Part shown: piece by piece, positions 1 to 9,747 of the stretch | Layout of the letters: every line of letters begins with the position of its first letter | Position numbering within the stretch: the first letter of the stretch is position 1 | Assembly (NCBI GenBank): GCA_050258815.1 | Contig: JBLMZM010000182.1 | Location: 1-64,000, forward strand | DNA: 64,000 bases | Direction: 5' to 3' | From: JAAXKN01 sp050258815 | GTDB lineage: Bacteria; Bacteroidota; Ignavibacteria; Ignavibacteriales; SURF-24 | Notes under the pieces: generated by a model | What the model was told of the DNA's origin: nothing | The model's input: the letters and a program-made list of their open reading frames with translations, nothing else | Database searches by the model: none | Position numbers and translations under genes: made by a program

Positions 1-788
1 CACAGCTGGCAAACGGATTCGAGAACACTATCATAACCAATGAGGCAGCACACAGCGGAACATACTCATTGAAGTTCGACATACCAAAAGGCACACACGA
101 TGCATGGGTTGGCACTAAGAGATTCCCGCTGCCTGCAAATACTAAACCGGGCGATGTCCTGCACATAAGCGTATGGATCAAAGCATCCAAACTGATGCCC
201 GATTCTGCAATTGCAAATCCTGGTACCTGGGGTGTCGGCTTTACACCAATATTCCATTCAGGATGGAAGAACAATGATGCTTATGATGAGATCGGCTCAC
301 AGGATCTGGTATTTACATTCCCGGCCAAGGATACGGCTTTCAACTGGACGCAGTATTCAATCGACTATCCGGTTCCTAATGATCCAAAAGCCAAGGCCCT
401 TTCAGTAAGAATACACGTATATTCAAGATTCCAGGGCACGATCTATTTCGACGACGTTAATGTACAGACAACTACCGTAACTGCAGTACACAACAAGGGT
501 GGAGTTGTAAAGGAATTCAACCTGGAACAGAATTACCCTAATCCTTTCAACCCGACTACGACAATCCGCTACTCTATACCCGAACGCGCATTTGTTACTC
601 TTAAGATCTATGATATTTTGGGACGTGAAGTAAGAACACTGATAAATGCCGAGCAGAACGTCGGTGTTTACAATGTTATCTGGAATGGCGAGAATAACTA
701 CGGCACAAAGGTCTCAAGCGGCACATATATCTACAGGGTAGAGGCGGGCAGTTTCAATCAGGTTAAGAAGATGATTCTTCTGAAGTAA
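1..788 (+). CDS. T9SS-sorted secreted protein with carbohydrate-binding-like module (5' partial)
   Basis: This is the C-terminal part of a secreted protein whose start lies before the window; the frame is open from base 3. The visible part first shows a beta-rich module (from 'HSGTYSLKFD' to 'TIYFDDVNV') resembling the carbohydrate-binding modules found beside glycoside hydrolases. From about base 525 follows a T9SS type A sorting domain with 'NYPNPFNP', 'YDILGREV' and the terminal 'KKMILLK', which directs export through the T9SS and attachment at the cell surface. Any catalytic domain would be upstream and unseen. It precedes a TonB receptor and the mannoside genes, so a glycan-binding or glycan-degrading role is inferred. 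The sorting domain is certain; the binding module is a fold-level guess. Confidence 0.85.
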   Translation, partial: QLANGFENTIITNEAAHSGTYSLKFDIPKGTHDAWVGTKRFPLPANTKPGDVLHISVWIKASKLMPDSAIANPGTWGVGFTPIFHSGWKNNDAYDEIGSQDLVFTFPAKDTAFNWTQYSIDYPVPNDPKAKALSVRIHVYSRFQGTIYFDDVNVQTTTVTAVHNKGGVVKEFNLEQNYPNPFNPTTTIRYSIPERAFVTLKIYDILGREVRTLINAEQNVGVYNVIWNGENNYGTKVSSGTYIYRVEAGSFNQVKKMILLK

Positions 789-800
789 TATAGTATAATG

Positions 801-832
801 CCGGGGGCATTATGAAACATTAGTGCCCCCGG
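801..832 (+). terminator. Hairpin after the T9SS protein gene
   Basis: A perfect 9-bp inverted repeat (CCGGGGGCA at 801-809, TGCCCCCGG at 824-832) with a 14-nt loop lies 12 bases after the stop codon. No proper T-tract follows, so it could be a terminator, a transcript-stabilising hairpin or a partial attenuator before the receptor gene. Confidence 0.55.
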
Positions 833-876
833 ACTTATAAAAAGAGTAAATAATATAATAACGACAGGTGAATTTA

Positions 877-3579
877 ATGTTCACTATAACAAAGAAATCT
901 AAAGCTTACATATATATACTCTTATATATACTCGTACTGGTCCTGATTATTCCTTTGAAGACCTGGGCCGGAACGACCGGAAAGATAGCGGGGAAAGTAA
1001 CCGATGCAAAGACCAGGGAGCCGATGATAGGTGCAAATATTGTCCTGGTGGGTACAAATTTGGGGGCAGCCTCAGATGCGGATGGCAATTATTATATTCT
1101 AAATATACCACCCGGCACCTATACGCTCAAGGCCTCGGCCATTGGCTATGCAGCCGTAGTAATTAAAAATGTAAGGGTGTCTGTCGATCAGACTACGAAT
1201 CTGGATATTCAGATGGGCGAAGAAGCAATTCAGCTGCAGAACGTGGTGGTTACGGCAAGCAGGCCGATCGTTCAGAAGGACCTTACCTCGACTGAGTCCA
1301 GGGTAAGCGGCGACCAGATATCCATGCTGCCATTGGAAGATGTCCAGTCTGTCATCAATCTGCAGGCGGGTGTTGTGGATGGCCACGTCAGGGGCGGCAG
1401 AATAAGTGAGGTGAAATATCTTCTGGACGGGGTATCGGTAAATGATCCTTTCTCGGGTGACTACTCAATGCTGGCTGAAGTTAACAGCGTACAGGAACTG
1501 CAGGTCATTACGGGAACTTTTAATGCCGAATACGGTGAAGCTCTTTCGGGTGTGGTAAACCAGGTTACAAAAATTGCGGGCGATTCACTCTCGGGCGAAT
1601 TTTCAGCATACTCGGGTGGATACTTAACCACGAGAACAGATCTGTTTGAAAACTTAAACCACATTGCTCCCAGAAATCTGTATAACTTTCAGGCGAGCCT
1701 CAGCGGGCCGGTTCCGATGACGAATAATTTTGTGAAGTATTTTATTTCGGGCAGGTATATTTATGATGCCGGATACCTTTTCGGGCAAAGGATCTTTAAC
1801 CCTTCGGATTCCTCGAATTTTTCTGCCAATGATGCGAAGCAATGGTATATAGGTGCAACGGGCGACAAGGCATTCGTGCCTATGAATTATTCCAAGCGAT
1901 GGACCGGACAGGTAAAGCTGTCATTCAGGATAGGAAACGGGAAGGGACTAATTTTACAGGGCATGCGGCAGAACAGGGACTATAAGGATTATAATCACCT
2001 TTACAGGTTAAATCCTGATGGAGATTATCATCGTTATCAGAACAGTGATCTGCTAAGCATGACGTACAACCATATTTTCGGAAAAAGCACCTTTATTGAT
2101 GCCGTGGGGTCTGTTTTCAGTACCATATCCAAGCAGTATGTTTATGCCGATCCACTCGATCCCAGATATGTAAATCCGGAAAGACTGAGGGACGCCGGTG
2201 CAAATGCATTTTTAACCGGTGGAACTGAAAACTGGCACCTGCTGCACAGGACTACAACCGGAACGGGTAAGATAGATATTACTTCACAGGTTACTACTAA
2301 ACATGAAGTTAAAACAGGTATTGAATTAAACCTGCACAGGCTGAGATATCAGGATTATCAGGTCCACGTTGATGCTTCCAGCGGTTTTAAGCCGGCGCTG
2401 CCCGCAGAGGGGGACTTTGACTACAATACATACCTGATTCATCCCTATCAGATTGCATATTATCTGCAGGACAAAATTGAGCTGAATTATCTTATTGTCA
2501 ACGTTGGAATCAGGTTCGACTATTTCCAGCCTGATGCCTCTACGCTGACAAATCCCGACGAGATAGGAAAACTGGATACACTAAGACCACCTTTCCCGGC
2601 TGCATTATTTACCAAAGCAAAGGCAAAGTACCAATGGAGCCCCAGACTGGGCATATCATATCCGATGTCGGACAGGGGTGCAATACATATATCATACGGC
2701 CACTTTTTCCAGATCCCGCCCTTTGACTATCTCTACAGGAATCCAAACTACAGGATCCCTCTGACGGGAAACTTTCCCGATTTTGTAGGAAACGTAATCG
2801 GCAATGCGGATCTGGAGCCCCAGCGCACGACTATCTATGAGATAGGTCTGCAGCAGGCTTTGAGCGATGAAATAGGCATTACACTGACGGCTTATTATAA
2901 GGATATACGCAACTTGCTGGGCACAGAAATCCATATCAAGGACAACTTCAAAAAATTCGCAAAATTTATAAACAGGGATTATGGTGCAGTAAGCGGTTTT
3001 ACTGTTGCCTTTGACAAACGCTTTACAAACTACTTCAGTGCGAGTCTGGACTACACATACCAGATTGCCAAGGGCAACGCATCTGATCCAAATGAAGCAT
3101 TCAATAAAGCCCAGGCTTCTCCTCCTATTGATATAAACAAACAGCTGGTCTATCTTGACTGGGACCGCAGGCATTCGCTGAATTTTACAGTTACAGCTGG
3201 CATTCCTGATGATATAATAGGAAGCCTGATCGGCAGGCTTGGATCAGGGCTCCCATATACGCCCGCTCTGCAGAACCAGAGGACCGGTCTGGAGAACAGC
3301 GATACCCGCCCGTCGGTATTTAATATTGATCTCTATTTAACTAAATATTTCAGGCTGCTGGACAGGAGCATTTCTGCTTTCCTGAAGATATATAACCTTT
3401 TCGATTCTGCAAATGAACTGAATGTATTTTCAGATACCGGAAGGGCCGGTTATACACTGGATCTGACGCGCGCGCAGGCAGAGCCAAGGGGTGTTAATAC
3501 TATACAACAATATTTTACAAGACCCGACTTTTATTCTGCTCCGCGCCAGGTAATACTTGGAGCTACGATTAATTTTTAA
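877..3579 (+). CDS. TonB-dependent outer-membrane receptor with carboxypeptidase-regulatory-like N-domain
   Basis: This is a 900-residue outer-membrane transporter. A signal peptide (about residues 1-32) is followed by a CarboxypepD_reg-like beta-sandwich (about 36-113, with 'DADGNYYILNIPPGTY'), a TonB plug domain (about 120-235, with 'LLDGVSVNDPFSGDY') and a long beta-barrel ending in the terminal Phe of 'LGATINF', the usual barrel-insertion signal. Such receptors move bulky ligands across the outer membrane with energy from TonB/ExbBD. The ATG at 877 is preferred because AGG at 866-868 sits well before it; an in-frame GTG at 868 overlaps that site. No SusD homologue follows, so it is not a canonical SusC/D pair; the next gene encodes a T9SS surface protein instead. 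The ligand is inferred from context to be a mannose-containing glycan. Confidence 0.88.
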   Translation: MFTITKKSKAYIYILLYILVLVLIIPLKTWAGTTGKIAGKVTDAKTREPMIGANIVLVGTNLGAASDADGNYYILNIPPGTYTLKASAIGYAAVVIKNVRVSVDQTTNLDIQMGEEAIQLQNVVVTASRPIVQKDLTSTESRVSGDQISMLPLEDVQSVINLQAGVVDGHVRGGRISEVKYLLDGVSVNDPFSGDYSMLAEVNSVQELQVITGTFNAEYGEALSGVVNQVTKIAGDSLSGEFSAYSGGYLTTRTDLFENLNHIAPRNLYNFQASLSGPVPMTNNFVKYFISGRYIYDAGYLFGQRIFNPSDSSNFSANDAKQWYIGATGDKAFVPMNYSKRWTGQVKLSFRIGNGKGLILQGMRQNRDYKDYNHLYRLNPDGDYHRYQNSDLLSMTYNHIFGKSTFIDAVGSVFSTISKQYVYADPLDPRYVNPERLRDAGANAFLTGGTENWHLLHRTTTGTGKIDITSQVTTKHEVKTGIELNLHRLRYQDYQVHVDASSGFKPALPAEGDFDYNTYLIHPYQIAYYLQDKIELNYLIVNVGIRFDYFQPDASTLTNPDEIGKLDTLRPPFPAALFTKAKAKYQWSPRLGISYPMSDRGAIHISYGHFFQIPPFDYLYRNPNYRIPLTGNFPDFVGNVIGNADLEPQRTTIYEIGLQQALSDEIGITLTAYYKDIRNLLGTEIHIKDNFKKFAKFINRDYGAVSGFTVAFDKRFTNYFSASLDYTYQIAKGNASDPNEAFNKAQASPPIDINKQLVYLDWDRRHSLNFTVTAGIPDDIIGSLIGRLGSGLPYTPALQNQRTGLENSDTRPSVFNIDLYLTKYFRLLDRSISAFLKIYNLFDSANELNVFSDTGRAGYTLDLTRAQAEPRGVNTIQQYFTRPDFYSAPRQVILGATINF

Positions 3580-3606
3580 GCTGACTGAAACTAATGGAGG
3601 TTAGTT

Positions 3607-6600
3607 GTGTGCCGCGAAAATTTTACAACTAAATATGTGGCCCTGGTTCTTGGCCTGATTATAATTCTGGGTGCCGAAGATCTGTTTGCACAGAGAATTG
3701 TAGACAAGACCAAGGGGAACCACTTCTACAATAAAAAGGGGTTCATGGATGGTAACCTGGTGAAGACCGTATATTATAATTTCGGAGAGGTGGCCGACTG
3801 GCAGAATGAGCCCACACAGAGCGGGGTCTGGCCAAAAGGTACAACTCATACCTATATCGACGGTGTGGCAATAATCGTCCAGGCAGAAACCAAGGATCCA
3901 CAGGGCAGAGTAATCCATCCGCTGGAGACAAACTATTATGAATATACGCGTCATGATGTGGGAACCGGAGTAACCTATGGCTGGTGGCCGCTGCCGGGTT
4001 ATGCAAATCCTTACCAGTCAGCCCCGGCCCGCAGTGATGATCAGAATACCTGGCCTCTGCACTGGCCCGACAGGCCCAGCGACTGGGATGGATTATGGAA
4101 TGGGTTTTTCGGGAAGAACGTAAAAAATGCCGACCTGGAAACCTATTTCGTTTTTGATGATAATGAGGACCGCGAATATATATTAAGCAATAATTTCAGA
4201 CCAGATGCCGAGGATCCCTCGCGCGGCGGTCTCGGAATTCAGGTCCATGCACGAGGCTTCCAGTGGTCACAGGTACTGGCTGAGGACGTGATATTCTGGT
4301 ACTATGAAATCACAAATATGGGAACGACTGACTACAATAAGGCCTTATTCGCACAGTATGTCGACTGGGGGATTGGAGGTCATGACAATTCATCTAATAA
4401 CGGCGGAGATTACGATGAACTGCTGAACCTCTCCTATGCGTTTTCGACTGTTCCGACGGGTAACCCGGGCAACTGGAGTCCTGTCGGAATTTCCGGTTAT
4501 GCATTCCTGGAAAGTCCCGGCATCTCCGATGATCATATTGATAATGACCAGGACGGACTTACAGATGAAAGGCGCGACAATTTAGCCCAGAAATTTATCA
4601 ATGTGCCTGCTGAAGATCCATTTTTGAGAGATCCGGTGCTGGATACAGTACAGTTCAAGAAATTTTATACCTATTCCTGGAAACCTCACTGGGATGCTGA
4701 TGAGAACTGCAACTGGAGGAGTTTTACCGACCTTAATGCTAACGGCATTTGGGATTCGGGCGAACCTCTTAATGATGACGTGGGATCCGACGGTATCGGT
4801 CCTTATGACGAAAACTACAAGGCGCCGGACAAGGACGGCACCGAAGGAAACGGCAGGCCCGACCAGGGTGAACCTAACTTCGGTTTATTGGATAAGGATG
4901 AATCTGATCAGCTGGGTCTGACAGGGTTCCTGATTGCAGCCGTACACACATATGACCTGAACAACGATGAGCGTAACTGGAAGGCGCTTTCGGCTCTTCC
5001 TTCACCTCACGGGCAGACGCTTGTGGGCGTTAACCTGGCCAACTATTTCTCATCTTATTTTATACACCTCCTGGGGAGGACCACCTACAGTAACATAACC
5101 CACCAGGCAGAGGAAACGGGTGAGACTGAGCGCTTTTCGATGGGATTAATCTTTGCACTGGATAAGAATGACCTTTTCCGCAGGAAAAGAACAGTGCAGC
5201 AGATCTATAATGCCAACTACCGTTTTGCCAAGCCGCCCGACAAACCACTGGTTAAGGCGATTCCGGGTAATGGCAAGGTGACGCTTTACTGGGATAACCG
5301 TTCTGAGCTGACCTACGATGCTTTTTATCAAAGATATAACTTTGAAGGTTACAGAATATACAGGAGTACAGATCCTAACTTTCTGGAAGATAAGACCATT
5401 ACTGACGCCTACGGAAGGGCTACATTCAGAAAACCCCTGGCGCAGTTTGACCTGGTGGACGGCGTAAAAGGCCTGCACCCGATTGACGTAAACGGAGCTT
5501 TGTTTTATCTGGGCGATGATACCGGTCTGCAGCATTCGTATATAGATACTACCGTGCAGAACGGTCAGACCTATTATTATGCCGTAGTTGCTTATGATAA
5601 GGGCTTTACAACCACTACTATTACGGGTGAGTTCCTGGGAATACCACCATCAGAAACAACCAGCATTATTAAGCAGGATATAAACGGACAGATAAAAACT
5701 GACGTAAATACTGCGGTCGTTACTCCGCAGGCCGTTGCAGCAGGCTACGTGCCCCCGCAGCTTCAGAACTATACTGCAAGCGGCCCGGCAACAGGATCAG
5801 TAAGTGTGGATATTATTGATCCCAGTCTGCTGCAGAATAATAATAACTACAAGATTGAATTTCTGGATAATACAAGGTATCATAACAATCCCCATCCCTT
5901 ATTCCGTTTGATAAATACAACAACAAACGATACACTCGTTCACCTGACCAGTATAAAGGGTGCAACAGAAAAGACACTCGTAATAGAAGGGTTTTCGGTT
6001 GGATTAAATAACGATACACTGGTTACAGTAGACCGTTCAAGGACGGGCTGGGTAAAGGGAAACAGCAACTATGTGGTTACCGTTGGGTTTGATCCCAGAT
6101 ATGCCAAGGCATATGGCAACAAGAGAATCGATTATCCGGCAGACTTCGAAATATTGTTTAAGGATAAAGCACAGGGGGATTCTTCATTTGTGGCGAAATC
6201 ATTCAGTGAGCCTAATCCTTCCAATATTACAATAAGAAATGTAACAGAGGGACTTGAACACGTACAGTTTATTTTTGAAGATGGCGGCGAAGGCCTCTCA
6301 AGACCCGATTCCATGTTTGATGCCGGTGATGCGGTATTTGTAGTCGTGGGTGATTCAGCCGGTAAGCGCGCTGCGGGTTTTGGCGATTACAGGGCTACCT
6401 GGTCGGTAACTTTTCAGAGAGATACAACAATCCATGACCCTGCCCTGCAGAGGGAGCCGCAGCCCGGGGATATTTTCAGAGTAGCTACCAAAAAACCATT
6501 CCGGACCGGTGAATACGTATCCTTTACAACAAAGACGCCATACCTGGATCCGGCTAAGGCAAAGACTAACCTGGACCAGATTGCCGTTGTGCCGAATCCT

Positions 6601-6882
6601 TATGTAGGTGCTGCCTCCTGGGAGCCTCAGACTACAAGCGTTGGAAGGGGCGAAAGAAAAGTTAACTTTATTCACCTGCCTGCCAATTGTACTATAAGAA
6701 TTTATACAATAAACGGCAGACTGGTACAGACGATCCAGCACAATGGCGGAGCCGACAACGGGCAGGAACCATGGAACCTTGTGTCAATGGACGGAATGGA
6801 TATAGCATATGGTATATATGTCTTTCACGTGGATGCTCCGGGTATTGGGACCAAAATAGGCAGGTTCGCAATAATTAAATAA
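3607..6882 (+). CDS. Large T9SS-sorted surface protein (fibronectin III-like)
   Basis: This 1091-residue exported protein starts at a GTG six bases after a strong GGAGG (3596-3600). An N-terminal signal peptide ends near 'GAEDLFAQ'. The long N-terminal half has Asp-rich loops that look calcium-binding ('DNDQDGLTDE', 'DLNANGIWDSGEP'). A fibronectin type III-like segment lies around residues 555-680, and a C-terminal T9SS-type sorting region runs from 'VVPNPYVG' through 'IRIYTINGRLV' to 'GRFAIIK'. No catalytic domain is recognised. It sits between a TonB receptor and a PorV-like barrel, an arrangement that would fit a surface partner of the receptor, taking the place SusD occupies in classical polysaccharide loci. 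That role is inference; the exported and sorted nature is visible. Confidence 0.82.
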   Translation: MCRENFTTKYVALVLGLIIILGAEDLFAQRIVDKTKGNHFYNKKGFMDGNLVKTVYYNFGEVADWQNEPTQSGVWPKGTTHTYIDGVAIIVQAETKDPQGRVIHPLETNYYEYTRHDVGTGVTYGWWPLPGYANPYQSAPARSDDQNTWPLHWPDRPSDWDGLWNGFFGKNVKNADLETYFVFDDNEDREYILSNNFRPDAEDPSRGGLGIQVHARGFQWSQVLAEDVIFWYYEITNMGTTDYNKALFAQYVDWGIGGHDNSSNNGGDYDELLNLSYAFSTVPTGNPGNWSPVGISGYAFLESPGISDDHIDNDQDGLTDERRDNLAQKFINVPAEDPFLRDPVLDTVQFKKFYTYSWKPHWDADENCNWRSFTDLNANGIWDSGEPLNDDVGSDGIGPYDENYKAPDKDGTEGNGRPDQGEPNFGLLDKDESDQLGLTGFLIAAVHTYDLNNDERNWKALSALPSPHGQTLVGVNLANYFSSYFIHLLGRTTYSNITHQAEETGETERFSMGLIFALDKNDLFRRKRTVQQIYNANYRFAKPPDKPLVKAIPGNGKVTLYWDNRSELTYDAFYQRYNFEGYRIYRSTDPNFLEDKTITDAYGRATFRKPLAQFDLVDGVKGLHPIDVNGALFYLGDDTGLQHSYIDTTVQNGQTYYYAVVAYDKGFTTTTITGEFLGIPPSETTSIIKQDINGQIKTDVNTAVVTPQAVAAGYVPPQLQNYTASGPATGSVSVDIIDPSLLQNNNNYKIEFLDNTRYHNNPHPLFRLINTTTNDTLVHLTSIKGATEKTLVIEGFSVGLNNDTLVTVDRSRTGWVKGNSNYVVTVGFDPRYAKAYGNKRIDYPADFEILFKDKAQGDSSFVAKSFSEPNPSNITIRNVTEGLEHVQFIFEDGGEGLSRPDSMFDAGDAVFVVVGDSAGKRAAGFGDYRATWSVTFQRDTTIHDPALQREPQPGDIFRVATKKPFRTGEYVSFTTKTPYLDPAKAKTNLDQIAVVPNPYVGAASWEPQTTSVGRGERKVNFIHLPANCTIRIYTINGRLVQTIQHNGGADNGQEPWNLVSMDGMDIAYGIYVFHVDAPGIGTKIGRFAIIK

Positions 6883-6941
6883 GAGGAAAGCAGAACAGGA
6901 TTTTTAATTATACACTCTTAGAATGTTTTAAGAGGTTTTTC

Positions 6942-7976
6942 ATGAAGAAAATAATTTTACTACTGTTTATTACACTTACATATACGGCTGGAGTCTATGC
7001 CCAGGTATTCAACAGGGATGTTTCCAAGTCGGGTACAACAGCGGCAACATTCCTGGAGATTCCCGTGGGGGCGCCGGCTGTAGGGATGGGCGCCGCTTTT
7101 GTCAGCATTGCAAGTGATGCATCCGCCCTTTACTGGAACGTAGCCGGCATAGCTTCGCTGCAGCAGATAGAACTTAACGTGCAGCATACAACCTGGATTG
7201 CTGAAACAAAATTTGACTACGCTGCACTCATTCTGCCGCTGGGCAGCCTGGGCACATTCGGCTTCAGCTTCACCTCACTCTCCATGCCCGATATGAAAGT
7301 TACAACTATTGAACAGCAGGAAGGCACGGGTGAATATTTCAGCGCGGGAGATATGGCAATTGGAGTATCTTATGCAAGGAGTCTCACCGACCGCTTCTCA
7401 ATAGGCTTTACAGCTAAATATATTCAGCAGAAGATCTGGCACGAGAGTGCTACCGGATTTGCAATTGATGCCAGCACCATTTTCAGGACGGATTTATTTA
7501 ACGGCATGGTAATCGGCGCAACAATTTCCAATTTCGGAACCTCGATGCAAATGGCCGGCAGGGATACACGTACCTTTACCAGAGTGGATCCGACAAAACT
7601 GGGCTCAAATGAAAGAGTCCCATTTAATGTGGAACTTGATTCCTGGGATCTGCCGCTTTTTATGCAGTTCGGTATTTCAACACACGTAGTCAATTCGGAT
7701 AACTTCAGGTGGCTGGTGGCCGTAGATGCCGTACACCCGAACGATAACTATGAAAGCGTCAATCTGGGAAGCGAAGTATCATATCAGGACATAATCTTCC
7801 TTAGGGGCGGCTTTAACTCGCTTTTCCTTAAAGACCCTGAAGGAGGCCTGACACTGGGTTTGGGCGTGGCTACTAGTAACCTGCTCGGACAGATGAATAT
7901 AAAGTTTGATTATGCATACAGAAATTTTGGCAGATTACAAAATATACACGTATTTTCTGTGGACCTCAGGTTCTGA
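6942..7976 (+). CDS. PorV/PorQ family outer-membrane protein
   Basis: This 344-residue protein has a signal peptide ending 'GVYAQ' and the family signature at the barrel start, 'GAAFVSIASDASALYWN', followed by alternating beta-strands and a C-terminal aromatic strand ending 'VDLRF'. PorV-type proteins are FadL-like barrels that act as shuttles or anchors for T9SS cargo at the outer membrane. Its place directly after a T9SS-sorted protein suggests a dedicated partner rather than the core secretion PorV. The start is set by AGAGG six bases before the ATG. That ribosome-binding site is also the 3' arm of a small hairpin (6915-6920 with 6929-6934), which could modulate translation. Confidence 0.85.
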   Translation: MKKIILLLFITLTYTAGVYAQVFNRDVSKSGTTAATFLEIPVGAPAVGMGAAFVSIASDASALYWNVAGIASLQQIELNVQHTTWIAETKFDYAALILPLGSLGTFGFSFTSLSMPDMKVTTIEQQEGTGEYFSAGDMAIGVSYARSLTDRFSIGFTAKYIQQKIWHESATGFAIDASTIFRTDLFNGMVIGATISNFGTSMQMAGRDTRTFTRVDPTKLGSNERVPFNVELDSWDLPLFMQFGISTHVVNSDNFRWLVAVDAVHPNDNYESVNLGSEVSYQDIIFLRGGFNSLFLKDPEGGLTLGLGVATSNLLGQMNIKFDYAYRNFGRLQNIHVFSVDLRF

Positions 7977-8053
7977 TTTTGCGCCGGGTCTGAAGAAAAA
8001 TCTGCTGCTGTAAATGTTACAGTAATTTTATAATAGAACCAAATAAGGGACTT

Positions 8054-9670
8054 ATGCGGAAATGTAAATATAAGTTTTTAAGAACAAGCAGCTTGTTTTC
8101 AGTTCTCTTTTTACTTTATAGTCTTTCTCTCATAAAGGCTCAGGACAGTACGGATTTCAGGAAGTTCATGATTAAGGATGATGCGGCTCTTAACTCCATG
8201 ATTGTTGCCAGTATTGGCAATCTGCAGATAACTGCGCAGGAATTTATTACCAGTTACGAGTTCGGACCTGCTTTTGTAAAAAGGGAGAAGAATTCGCTGA
8301 GGCGTTATCTGGACTTTATGATTTATGAGAAGCTGCTCGCCTGCGAGGGGTATTCCAAAGGCGTAGACTCCATGCCGGATGTTGAGATGATCCTTTCAGA
8401 TATTGAAGGTGACCTGGCAACTGAACAGCTTTACAGGAATAACATCTGGGATAATATCCAGGTAAGCGAGCAGGAAATTGACAGGGCTATCACTAAGCAA
8501 CAGGTCTCTTTTCAGCTCAGGTGGATCTATAAGCCGGACTATGAGGCAATCAAAGAACAGTACGAAAAGATCAGGCAGGGAATGTCATTTGATTCACTGT
8601 TCAATGGTCAGTTCTCTGATGAAGTAAAACGTGAGGACAGGTATCTGGAGACAAACAGGTTCAAGCTTGAAAAAGATAACCCTGCACTTGCTGCAATTAT
8701 AGATACACTAAAAATCAGGGAAGTAACTCCTCCAATAAAAACTCCCGATGGTTATTATCTGCTCCGGATTGACAACATGTCGAAGAACATGATCACGAGT
8801 GAATCTGAAATGAACAGGCTTAAATATGACATGCAGAAGGCATTAGTAAAAGCCAGGGCGGATTCCTTATCAGACAAATATGTGCACGGCCTGATGATGA
8901 AGGAAAATCCGGTTATAATACGCGAAACACTTAACATACTGAAGGCGTATCTTGGCCACAAGATCCTGAGTCCTGAAAAATTAAAAGACTGGGACCTGGA
9001 AAAAAATATTCGTCCTTTATATCCCGACTTTAATGCAACCGGAATAGATACTTATTTGAACAAGGTGCTTGTGGAACTTAAGACGGGCAATATTGCGCTC
9101 GGTGAATTCATAAAATGGTATACCACCCGTGAACCATACATCAGGTTTGAAAAAACATCCCATCAGGCGTTCTTCCTTTCCCTGCAGCAGACTATATGGC
9201 GCATGGTGCGCGATAAATTACTGACAAGACTGGCCTTTGAGGAAAACCTCCAGAATGATGAGCAGGTAAAAAGAGAAAAGAAATGGTGGCTGGATAAGCT
9301 GGTTTATTCCAGGATGAAGCTGGATATTGCCGGTTCCATCAAAACAGATGAAAATAAGGTAAGACAATACTATGAAACTAACAGAAAAAGATATGTTGAC
9401 AAAGATGGCAATATAAGGTCATTCGAAGAGGCAGAAGCAGACGTAAGAAATGATCTGTATACCTATGAATATACCAAGAGAGTCGTGAATATGGTACTGG
9501 GACTCAAGGAAAGAATTCCTGTGAAAATAAATGAGGGGGTGTTAAAAAGACTTCCCATTGAAGACAAAGAAGACTCCCGGACAATAGACGTATATTCCGT
9601 AAAAAAAGGCGGGACCTTCATGCGCCAGGCCTATCCGACAATTGACTATGAATGGCAGTTCTGGAACTAG
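8054..9670 (+). CDS. SurA/PpiC-like periplasmic peptidyl-prolyl isomerase or chaperone
   Basis: This is a 538-residue secreted protein with a signal peptide ending near 'SLSLIKAQ'. The N-terminal part ('IASIGNLQITAQEF'-like start, then charged helices) resembles the SurA N-domain, a chaperone module for outer-membrane proteins. The middle (about 150-250) is parvulin-like in length and pattern, with 'TPDGYYLLRID' matching the end of a parvulin fold. A second helical half ends with 'SFEEAEADVRNDL', the typical closing segment of PpiC/SurA proteins. It follows the receptor, surface-protein and PorV genes and may be a dedicated folding factor for them. Isomerase activity is uncertain because the parvulin core is divergent. 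Confidence 0.68.
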   Translation: MRKCKYKFLRTSSLFSVLFLLYSLSLIKAQDSTDFRKFMIKDDAALNSMIVASIGNLQITAQEFITSYEFGPAFVKREKNSLRRYLDFMIYEKLLACEGYSKGVDSMPDVEMILSDIEGDLATEQLYRNNIWDNIQVSEQEIDRAITKQQVSFQLRWIYKPDYEAIKEQYEKIRQGMSFDSLFNGQFSDEVKREDRYLETNRFKLEKDNPALAAIIDTLKIREVTPPIKTPDGYYLLRIDNMSKNMITSESEMNRLKYDMQKALVKARADSLSDKYVHGLMMKENPVIIRETLNILKAYLGHKILSPEKLKDWDLEKNIRPLYPDFNATGIDTYLNKVLVELKTGNIALGEFIKWYTTREPYIRFEKTSHQAFFLSLQQTIWRMVRDKLLTRLAFEENLQNDEQVKREKKWWLDKLVYSRMKLDIAGSIKTDENKVRQYYETNRKRYVDKDGNIRSFEEAEADVRNDLYTYEYTKRVVNMVLGLKERIPVKINEGVLKRLPIEDKEDSRTIDVYSVKKGGTFMRQAYPTIDYEWQFWN

Positions 9671-9747
9671 ATAAATCCGGAATAGTTTCCTTCCGGAGAA
9701 TTATAAGTTTTCTTTTATGAAGTAATTTTCTGATTGTTGGCTGATAT

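Noticed and set aside
2692..3174. A 160-codon open frame antisense to the TonB receptor gene.
   Set aside because: It has no recognisable protein features and lies fully inside a well-supported receptor gene.
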